34,851 nt of DNA from a bacterium (GTDB lineage: Bacteria > Desulfobacterota > DSWW01): contig JANQFG010000181.1 in the NCBI GenBank assembly GCA_028277985.1, positions 1 through 34,851 of the forward strand, in the 5' to 3' direction. A model generated the notes under the pieces. That model had not been told where the DNA came from, ran no database searches, and was given only the letters and a program-made list of their open reading frames with translations. Shown in pieces: positions 7,103-13,196 of this stretch (position 1 is its first letter; every line of letters begins with the position of its first letter). A program made the position numbers and the translations under genes.

Positions 7103-7897
7103 TCAGGCCGCCTTCTTCTCCCATTTCTGCCGCGCCAGCACTGCGGCGCCAAGGGCCCCCACGATTTGCGGATCCTCCCGCATGTGAACGATGTTGACCC
7201 CCACCTTGTCCTGCAGGATCTTGATCAGGCCCTCGTTCTTTGCACAGCCTCCGCTCACGGTCAGGTCCTCTTCGATCCCGACCCGCTTGAGCAGGCTGAT
7301 CAGCCGGCTGGCGATGGCCACGTGTATGCCCGCCACGATGTTCGGTATGCTGTTGCCCTCGTTCAACTGGGTGATCACTTCCGACTCGGCAAAGACGCTG
7401 CACTGTGCCGAAATCAGGGCCGGTGAATCCGCCTTCTTCGAAAGCTCGGAGAAGTCATCGATCCCGACGTTGAGCACCCGCGCCTGGGCGTCCAAGAACC
7501 GTCCCGTTCCGGCTGCACACTTGTCGTTCATCACGAACTCTCGAACCTTGCCGTCGTCCCTCACCCCGATCACCTTGCAGTCCTGGCCTCCTATGTCCAC
7601 CACGGTCTTCACCGAGGGATGGAGCCACTTCGCCCCTGTCGCATGGCAGGTGATCTCGGAGATGTTGTCACTGGCAAAAGGGATCTTCACCCGCCCATAG
7701 CCGGTCCCGACCATGAAGCTGATGTCCGCTTCCTTCATTCCGGACTTTTCGAGAACGTTGTCGATACAGATCCGCGCCGTCTTCTCCGGTCGTGTAGTTA
7801 CTTCCATGATGGTGCTCGCCAGGATCTTGTCCTGGTCGTCGAGCAGCAACGCCTTTCCTGTCGTCGATCCGATGTCTACCCCTGCAAAGATCGCCAT
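7103..7897 (-). CDS. HgdC/BadF-type ATP-dependent activator (acyl-CoA dehydratase activase)
   Basis: A 264-residue ASKHA-fold ATPase very close in length to HgdC. It has the phosphate motif GVDIGSTTGKALLL (6-19), the second nucleotide motif VDIGGQDCKVI (100-110), and the adenosine motif SGGCAKNEGL near the C-terminus. Cys127 in NDKCAAGTGRF and Cys166 in SAQCSVFAESEV match the two cysteines per monomer that bridge a single [4Fe-4S] cluster between subunits in HgdC. Hydrolysis of two ATP lets the dimer fire one electron into the HgdB/BcrC partner. Only one activator gene is present, unlike the BcrA/BcrD pair of class I benzoyl-CoA reductase, so a homodimer of the HgdC type is likely. It is followed by the two catalytic subunits in the same operon. 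Confidence 0.93.
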   Translation of the reverse strand: MAIFAGVDIGSTTGKALLLDDQDKILASTIMEVTTRPEKTARICIDNVLEKSGMKEADISFMVGTGYGRVKIPFASDNISEITCHATGAKWLHPSVKTVVDIGGQDCKVIGVRDDGKVREFVMNDKCAAGTGRFLDAQARVLNVGIDDFSELSKKADSPALISAQCSVFAESEVITQLNEGNSIPNIVAGIHVAIASRLISLLKRVGIEEDLTVSGGCAKNEGLIKILQDKVGVNIVHMREDPQIVGALGAAVLARQKWEKKAA

Positions 7898-7965
7898 CTT
7901 CTCTCGTCCTCCCTGATGCTTGACCCGCCCCTGCCTCTATACCGGCATCTTCCGTCGTTCTTCCA

Positions 7966-8391
7966 CTACTTCTCGTCCGGGTATTCAGCATCCACTTTCG
8001 CGCAGTTGTTCATGATCTTCAAGGTCAACTTCACTTCCTTGAGTATCTTCAGTTGGCTGCCTTTGACCAGCTTCAGCTTCCGCGTCATGATCGCCCTCAG
8101 AGGCTCCAGCTTCGCCTGGACGATGTTCTTCCAGGCCGTGTACTTGCCCGCAACGATGTAGTCCGCATCCGGGCACTCATCGAGGGAAGACAGGGCCCTG
8201 GCACCGCTCGAGACGCCGTCCTTGACCTGGATACTCAGAAAGACCGTTTCGTCCAGTTTGTCAGGCTCTTCCTCTATCTGGAAGACGAATTTGCCGGCAA
8301 AGGCCCCGGCTGCAACCTTGAACTCCGGGTCATCGTTACAGATCCTGTCCAGCTCTTTGATCCATCCGTCACTCGGGTAGAGAACTGCCAT
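7966..8391 (-). CDS. SCP2 sterol-carrier-domain protein
   Basis: A 141-residue protein and the first gene of the operon. It shows the SCP2 pattern: an N-terminal helix, the strand pair GKFVFQIEEEPDKLDETVFL, and a C-terminal part with ADYIVAGKYTAWKNIVQAKLEPLRAI split across two short blocks, then KGSQLKIL. SCP2 domains hold hydrophobic ligands such as sterols, fatty acids or acyl-CoAs in a tunnel. Placement at the head of a CoA-thioester operon suggests delivery or sequestration of a lipid-like substrate. The frame is open to 8466, but the ATG at 8391 is preferred because GAGGAGGG lies at the right distance and the SCP2 fold begins there. It is 68 bases upstream of the activator gene. Confidence 0.8.
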   Translation of the reverse strand: MAVLYPSDGWIKELDRICNDDPEFKVAAGAFAGKFVFQIEEEPDKLDETVFLSIQVKDGVSSGARALSSLDECPDADYIVAGKYTAWKNIVQAKLEPLRAIMTRKLKLVKGSQLKILKEVKLTLKIMNNCAKVDAEYPDEK

Positions 8392-8477
8392 CTTGTTTCC
8401 CTCCTCTCGGTTCCATCCCTGTGTTTCCTGGATCGTGACCGTCCCAAAGGTAAAATCGAAAAGCACAGCTTTACACT

Positions 8478-8518
8478 TTTTCGAAGAAGAATTACCACAG
8501 GTTCGAAAATATTGTCAA
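8478..8518 (-). promoter_or_regulatory. Promoter of the SCP2-to-ATC-hydrolase operon with inverted-repeat operator
   Basis: On the minus strand a perfect -35 TTGACA (8518-8513) is followed after 18 bases by TAATTC (8494-8489). An exact inverted repeat, TTTTCGAA at 8478-8485 and TTCGAAAA at 8502-8509 with a 16-base spacer, brackets the -10 and reaches into the -35/-10 spacer. A stretched spacer with an operator over it is the arrangement used by MerR-type regulators, and a MerR gene diverges from here. The repeat and boxes are seen directly; the pairing with this regulator is inferred. The leader would be about 90 bases. Confidence 0.6.
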
Positions 8519-8715
8519 GGGAAGAAAGGGCTGGCAATCACGACTATTCCTATGCGGATGGTCGGAATTGAAGGAAATCGCGGCTACCGGGCAGAAGCGC
8601 TGTTGTAAATATAACTATTTGAAATATATACGCTTTGACGAATCCAGTTTCGAGGGCAGGAAGAGGCCTTCCACGATCGGTGATTTTGCTCGACACTCCG
8701 TTATGCATTTCAGGG

Positions 8716-8744
8716 TTGACACGCCTCCTCCACATGCATTATAT
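8716..8744 (+). promoter_or_regulatory. Promoter of the MerR regulator gene
   Basis: TTGACA (8716-8721), a 17-base spacer and TTATAT (8739-8744) make a strong sigma-70 promoter. Two ATGCAT palindromes, at 8703-8708 and 8734-8739, lie just upstream of the -35 and against the -10, and could be autoregulatory sites. Transcription from about 8751 excludes the earlier in-frame starts at 8635 and 8740 and favours the GTG at 8791. The rest of the 399-base divergent region (8392-8790) is AT-rich and I see no gene in it. Confidence 0.65.
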
Positions 8745-8790
8745 GAAATCGATAAATACTACTTTTCACTTTTTCTCAAGGAACAAGCGG

Positions 8791-9573
8791 GTGACCAGAA
8801 AGAACAAACCCGGGAAAATGCGGATGAAGCAGTTGTCCGCCGCTTCGGGACTTCCGAAGGGGACGATCCAGTTCTACATCAAGGAAGGGTTGATCCCGAA
8901 GCCGCACAAGACACACGCCAACATGGGCTACTACAACGAGTCCCACCTGAACGCGATTCGGCTCGTGAGGGAGTTGCAGGAGAAGCGCTTCCTGCCCCTT
9001 TCCGTGATCAAGCAGGTTGTACGGGGCGGGAGAGGGGGGCTCAGCGTCGATGAAATCCGCGCCCTCACCGAAATCGATGGAAAACTCTTCCCGAACCTTG
9101 CGGAAAACCCCGAAGTCAGGCCCGTAACGGCGAAGCAACTGGCGGACCAGACCGGTGTGAGCCTGCAGGACATCAAGCAGATGGAAAAGGCTCGGGTTCT
9201 CAATCCTGTCAAGAAGGGAAGCCGCCTCCTGTACGGAGAAGACGACATTCGCCTCGTCGAGTGCTTTGCAAAGATGAGAGAGGCGGGCTTCTCCGAGGAG
9301 ATGGGTTGGGACGGAAAGATCTTCTCCGTGTACCGGGATTTTCTGCAGCGCCTCGTAGAGGAAGAGGCGAAGATCCTCATGAGCGGCGTGGCCGGCAAGG
9401 TAGGCGTGGACAGACTTGCGAAGATGGTCGAAGACGGCACGGTGATTCTGAACAGCATGATCGGACTGATCCGAAAGAAATTGATCGTTGAAACGGTCAG
9501 CAGGTATACTGCCGAATTCCAGGAACGAATCATGATGGGGGAATCATCCTGCGCGCTCACTTCAGAGGAATAG
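8791..9573 (+). CDS. MerR-family transcriptional regulator
   Basis: A 260-residue protein if the GTG at 8791 is used; AAGGA lies eight bases upstream and the mapped promoter supports it. The N-terminal winged helix-turn-helix reads MKQLSAASGLPKGTIQFY then KEGLIP, followed by a wing and HLNAIRLVRELQEKRFLPL, all typical of MerR. A second, weaker helix-turn-helix-like segment (VTAKQLADQTGVSLQDIKQM, then LLYGEDDIRLVECFAKMREAGF) occurs near residues 110-175, so the DNA-binding region may be duplicated. The C-terminal part is helical and lacks the metal-binding cysteines of MerR, ZntR or CueR. The inducer is therefore probably organic, perhaps a CoA thioester. It probably controls the divergent operon and possibly the GMC gene 53 bases downstream. 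Confidence 0.8.
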   Translation: MTRKNKPGKMRMKQLSAASGLPKGTIQFYIKEGLIPKPHKTHANMGYYNESHLNAIRLVRELQEKRFLPLSVIKQVVRGGRGGLSVDEIRALTEIDGKLFPNLAENPEVRPVTAKQLADQTGVSLQDIKQMEKARVLNPVKKGSRLLYGEDDIRLVECFAKMREAGFSEEMGWDGKIFSVYRDFLQRLVEEEAKILMSGVAGKVGVDRLAKMVEDGTVILNSMIGLIRKKLIVETVSRYTAEFQERIMMGESSCALTSEE

Positions 9574-9626
9574 CGCTTCGGATTCTAGATGCCGAGATCC
9601 CCACAACCACGAAAGGAACGGGAACC

Positions 9627-10970
9627 ATGACGGAACCGAGAAGACTCATGCAGGCCGATGTGGTGATCGCAGGCTCCGGACCCGGAGGAGCCACCATGGC
9701 GCGAGAGCTGAGCAGGAAGGGCAAGAAGGTGATCCTCTGTGAGGCAGGGAAGTATCAGGAACGTTTCGGATACTCCCCGTTCCTTCTGTCCATGCTGGAC
9801 AATTTTGGGCTCACCTTCTCAAAGGAGGGAACCTGGGTGATGCGCCCCAAGACCGCGGGAGGGGCGTCTGTTGTGTTCTGCGGGACCGCGGTCAAACCCC
9901 CGGCCTGGCTCAAGGACAAATACGGCATCGATCTCACCGAGGAAGTGGACGAGCTCTACGAGGAAGTTCCGATCCAGCCTCTGCCCGATTCGAGAATCGG
10001 GCCTGCGGCCCGAAAGATCATGCAGTCCGCACAGGACATGGGCCTCGACTGGAACCCGATCGACAAGTGGATCCGCGCCGACAAGTGCAAACAGGATTGC
10101 GGGCTTTGCGCCCTTGGCTGCCCCACGGGAGCCAAGTGGACGGCCAGGGAGTTCCTGGAAGAGGCGAAAAGGAACGGTCTCGAACTGCTCCTGCAAACCA
10201 AGGTGGACAGGGTACTCACCGAAAACGGAAAGGCCATGGGTGTACGAGCCAAAGGGCCCTCCGGCTGGGTCGATATCCTGGCCGAGACGGTCATCCTGTC
10301 CGCAGGAGGGCAGGGGACGCCTCCGATCCTGCAGCGATCCGGAATCCATGACGCGGGCCAGGGGTTCTTCTGCGACCCTCTCTGGTTCGTGGCCGGTCCG
10401 ATCGAAAGCCAGGGGTCCTACTTCGACGTACCCATGACGGCCGGAGTCAACCTGTTCGAGGACGGGATCATGATGACCGACCAGGGTCTCCCCCCCATGA
10501 TGTACTCCTCCCTTCTCACCCTGGACGGACCCAAGGGTTGGGCCTCGCTGCCCCGGGTGCTCGACTATAAGAAATCTCTCAGCATCATGATCAAGGTGCG
10601 GGACGGCCTGGACGGACGGATCAATCAGGACGAATCCTTCTCCAAACCCCTTGATTACGACACATGGTGGAAGCTCAACAAGGGGGCGGCCCTGGCCGAA
10701 GAGATCCTGACAAAGGCGGGCGCGGATCGAGACAAGCTCGTAACAACGACCGTGGTCGCCTCCCATCCGGGCGGAACGGTCCGGATCGGAGAACTCCTCG
10801 ACAAGGACTGCCAGACCGAGATTCAGAACTGCTACTGCATGGACACGACGGTCATTCCGGAGGCATGGGGCCTGCCGCCTACGGTCACGGTCGTCGCCAT
10901 GGCCAAGCGTCTCGCCAAGCATCTGACTATAGCGGCGGAAGCAAAGGTTGCCGCAAAAGGCGCAGCCTGA
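9627..10970 (+). CDS. GMC-family FAD oxidoreductase with a cysteine-cluster insertion
   Basis: A 447-residue flavoprotein. The N-terminal FAD site VVIAGSGPGGATMARELSRK (12-31) is followed by CEAG at 38-41 and a GGAS-type flavin loop (78-81). The C-terminal GMC domain has SHPGGTVRIG in place of the usual active-site histidine region, then DTTVIPEAWGLPPTVTVVAM. An insertion with C154-x3-C158-x2-C161-x3-C165-P resembles a [4Fe-4S] ferredoxin motif. It occurs in an anaerobe-type subgroup of GMC proteins and would let the flavin pass electrons to an iron-sulfur centre and not to oxygen. It probably oxidises an alcohol, perhaps hydrophobic, given the SCP2 protein in the neighbouring operon. AAAGGAACGG precedes the ATG. 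Family is sure; substrate and cluster are inferred. Confidence 0.82.
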   Translation: MTEPRRLMQADVVIAGSGPGGATMARELSRKGKKVILCEAGKYQERFGYSPFLLSMLDNFGLTFSKEGTWVMRPKTAGGASVVFCGTAVKPPAWLKDKYGIDLTEEVDELYEEVPIQPLPDSRIGPAARKIMQSAQDMGLDWNPIDKWIRADKCKQDCGLCALGCPTGAKWTAREFLEEAKRNGLELLLQTKVDRVLTENGKAMGVRAKGPSGWVDILAETVILSAGGQGTPPILQRSGIHDAGQGFFCDPLWFVAGPIESQGSYFDVPMTAGVNLFEDGIMMTDQGLPPMMYSSLLTLDGPKGWASLPRVLDYKKSLSIMIKVRDGLDGRINQDESFSKPLDYDTWWKLNKGAALAEEILTKAGADRDKLVTTTVVASHPGGTVRIGELLDKDCQTEIQNCYCMDTTVIPEAWGLPPTVTVVAMAKRLAKHLTIAAEAKVAAKGAA

Positions 10971-11341
10971 CACGTCCCGGCACCACCTTCTTCCGCACCT
11001 CCATACGGGCAGAGGGCGCAGATTCACGTTGCGTCTTCTGCCCGCTTCGATCCTTTCGCCAAACGGCCCCTCCTTGACGAGACCCGTCCTCCCAAGGCAA
11101 TATTGTGGTGGAATCCAGAGTTCCTCTCGACCCTTCGAAGAGACATACGTCCAGAGTGCCCTGCCGCGTCCTTGTTCTCACTCCAGTATCGTTCGAAAAG
11201 AGCCGCAAGGCGGAGAGGGCAGACATGAGGGATTACAGGGATCTGTGCATGACCGACTGAAGACCGTCGATTGGAGATACGGCCGCGGCCCGGCGCACGG
11301 GGTACGAGTACGGGCACGGAAACGGGTACAGGAGTCAGTAA
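10971..11341 (+). other. Intergenic region, no gene seen
   Basis: 371 bases between the GMC gene and the HsdR-N-like gene. No convincing coding frame was found. A weak promoter-like pair, TTGACG (11074-11079) and CAATAT (11098-11103) with 18 bases between, could serve the downstream genes. A degenerate hexamer repeat lies at the right end (separate entry). Confidence 0.5.
11300..11329 (+). repeat. Degenerate hexanucleotide tandem repeat
   Basis: Five consecutive hexamers, GGGTAC, GAGTAC, GGGCAC, GGAAAC and GGGTAC, fill 30 bases immediately ahead of the HsdR-N-like gene's ribosome-binding site. Two similar units, GGATAC and GGGCAC, occur at 32259-32270 in another intergenic region of the window. 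No function is evident. Confidence 0.6.
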
Positions 11342-11851
11342 ATGGAAGACAACGACTTTTGCGCACTCAATATGGCGGACAGAGAGAGGATTCGCGGGAA
11401 GGTCATCGAGACCTTGAAGCAGGCCGGCTATGATGAGGGCTCGATGAAGCTGGATCAATCCTTCGCGGTAGCCACGGAAGGAGAGGGCGAACTCGTCATA
11501 CCGATCGAGATCCTCGTCCATCTCGACAACGAGCCGGCACTCCTCGTCAAGTGCGTACGAGGCAACATGGCCACCCGGGAGCGGCCGGCCCTTGCCCTCG
11601 CTCGTCTACTGAAGGACAGACCGATTCCCTTTGCGGCCGTGACGACGGAGAGGGAGGCGGTCGTGTTCGACGCAATCACGGGGAAGCCTGTTGGACGAGG
11701 GTACGGCGCCTTCCCAGGTCCTGCAGAGGCGGAGCAAAGGCTGCGAGACGCGGCCGATGTCCGGGTACCTCCGGACCAACAGGAGAGGGAGAAACGGATC
11801 CTTCACACCTACTATCACCTGCGATGCACGACCGAAATGGAACCCTTCTGA
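11342..11851 (+). CDS. HsdR N-terminal-domain-like (PD-(D/E)XK fold) protein, probably inactive
   Basis: A 169-residue protein resembling the type I restriction enzyme R-protein N-terminal domain family (HSDR_N_2). The order is kept: an N-terminal helix RERIRGKVIETLKQAGY, the core strands IPIEILVHLDNEPALLVKCV, the RERPALALARLL helix, PFAAVTTEREAVVFDAITG, and a G..AFPG loop. In active members the core strand ends in an ExK triad; here the position reads VKCV, so the acid is missing and nuclease activity is doubtful. There is no helicase or methylase partner nearby, so this is not a restriction system. AGGAG precedes the ATG. It ends four bases before the radical SAM gene, so the two are cotranscribed and may act together, in a way I cannot name. 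Confidence 0.6.
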   Translation: MEDNDFCALNMADRERIRGKVIETLKQAGYDEGSMKLDQSFAVATEGEGELVIPIEILVHLDNEPALLVKCVRGNMATRERPALALARLLKDRPIPFAAVTTEREAVVFDAITGKPVGRGYGAFPGPAEAEQRLRDAADVRVPPDQQEREKRILHTYYHLRCTTEMEPF

Positions 11852-11855
11852 GAAG

Positions 11856-13139
11856 ATGAACATCCTGCTGATCGAATTCAATCCTTTCCAGCCCGAGCAC
11901 ACACCGATCTCGCTTGCTTACCTGTCTGCCTGTGCAAAGGCGTCCGGCTTTCCGACCGATCTGTTGAATGTAGGCAACAATACACCCATGTCAACAGCAG
12001 GCTTCTCCCGGTATCTCCGGGACTACCGCCCGCAGTTGATCGGATTCTCCGCCTATCAGCGCAATATCTTTCTGGTAGACGGATGGGCGCAGCTATGCAA
12101 GCGTCTTCTGCCGGAGGCTACCGTTCTCATCGGCGGGCCCCAGGCGACGTTCATGCCTACCCGGGCCCTCCGGGACCTCTCATCGATCGATCTGATCTGT
12201 CGTGCCGAAGGAGAAGTCGCGCTCCTCGAGCTTGCCCACAGGCTTGGCGAAGATAAGCCTCTGATCGATGTGCCCGGGTGGAGCGGAAGAGGCCCTGAGG
12301 ACATCCTCTGGAACGGGCCTGCCCTTGCCCCTTGTCAGGATCTGGACGAATACCCCTCTCCCTACCTGGACGGAACCCTGGATCCGGCAAAGATGGACGA
12401 GGCGATCCTCCTCGCTTCTCGAGGCTGCCCGTACAAGTGCGCCTTCTGCTACACTCCAAGGGCCTTCGGAAAGCGAATCCGCTATCACTCGCTGGACAGG
12501 GTCGTCGAGGAGCTCAAATGGATTCGTCGTCAAGGTCTTCAGAGCTTCTGGTTCGCCGACCCGAGCTTCACTTTTCAGGCGGACAGGATTCACGGTCTCT
12601 TCGATGCCCTGCTGCGCGAGGGCCTGGATATGCATATCTGGCTCGAGACAAGATTTGATCTGGTGAATGAGGAACTACTCCGGCAGATGAAACGGGTGGG
12701 CGTGCACACCGTGGCATACGGCCTCGAGTCGGCGGCCGAACATGTGCGGAGCCGAATCGGAAAGCCCCTTGATTCGGATCAGGTGGTCCGGGCCATCCGA
12801 ATGACACAGGAGGCGGGCGTAGATGTCGAGCTGTTCTCCCAATACGGGCTCCCCGGTGAAACGCTGGAAGATGCCCAGGGGACGCTGGATTTCATCCGGG
12901 GGAACGGCGTCGCGGTTCGAGGCAACACGAACGCTCAGCAGATGCAGGTCTATTTCGGGACGCAGATTCAGGAAGAGGCGAAGCGGTTCGGCATCCGACC
13001 CTTTGAAGAATCGTTTCCGGATTACCTGTCCAGAGGTTCACGCTATGAGACGGAGTGGATGAAGACCCCGGAGATCGAAGAGATGGGTCGACGATGGAAG
13101 GCGGCCTCTGCGGACGGCGGCAAGCACATCGTCTCCTGA
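11856..13139 (+). CDS. B12-binding-domain-type radical SAM enzyme
   Basis: A 427-residue protein. Residues 1-135 form a cobalamin-binding-like Rossmann domain (MNILLIEFNPF, LIGFSAYQRN, VLIGGPQATF, CRAEGE), but the DxHxxG cobalt-ligand motif is absent, so cobalamin may be bound base-off or not at all. The radical SAM core follows with C191-x3-C195-x2-C198 (RGCPYKCAFCYTP), binding the [4Fe-4S] cluster that cleaves SAM, then FADPSFTF, HIWLETRFD, VAYGLESAAEHV and QYGLPGET strands of the barrel. The layout matches the broad B12-radical-SAM group that includes methylthiotransferase- and BchE-like enzymes. The substrate is unknown. The start at 11856 is preferred to the longer frame from 11691, which would overlap the preceding gene. 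Confidence 0.85.
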   Translation: MNILLIEFNPFQPEHTPISLAYLSACAKASGFPTDLLNVGNNTPMSTAGFSRYLRDYRPQLIGFSAYQRNIFLVDGWAQLCKRLLPEATVLIGGPQATFMPTRALRDLSSIDLICRAEGEVALLELAHRLGEDKPLIDVPGWSGRGPEDILWNGPALAPCQDLDEYPSPYLDGTLDPAKMDEAILLASRGCPYKCAFCYTPRAFGKRIRYHSLDRVVEELKWIRRQGLQSFWFADPSFTFQADRIHGLFDALLREGLDMHIWLETRFDLVNEELLRQMKRVGVHTVAYGLESAAEHVRSRIGKPLDSDQVVRAIRMTQEAGVDVELFSQYGLPGETLEDAQGTLDFIRGNGVAVRGNTNAQQMQVYFGTQIQEEAKRFGIRPFEESFPDYLSRGSRYETEWMKTPEIEEMGRRWKAASADGGKHIVS

Positions 13140-13196
13140 CCCGTTGACAATAAGAGATCAGGGAGGGCAGGGCGCCCTTCCGGCAAGGCAGGAAGA

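Noticed and set aside
9819..11027. 402-codon minus-strand open frame over the GMC gene
   Set aside because: It is the antisense shadow of a GC-rich gene; its product is Gly/Arg/Asp/His-rich without motifs, and the plus strand encodes a complete FAD enzyme.
11300..11329. Short repeats considered as a CRISPR remnant
   Set aside because: The units are contiguous hexamers without spacers, and no cas gene is present.
11342..11851. Type I restriction system
   Set aside because: Only an N-terminal HsdR-like domain is present, its ExK triad is missing, and no helicase, methylase or specificity gene is nearby.
11691..11855. N-terminal extension of the radical SAM gene
   Set aside because: It overlaps the HsdR-N-like gene; the Rossmann domain begins at the ATG at 11856.
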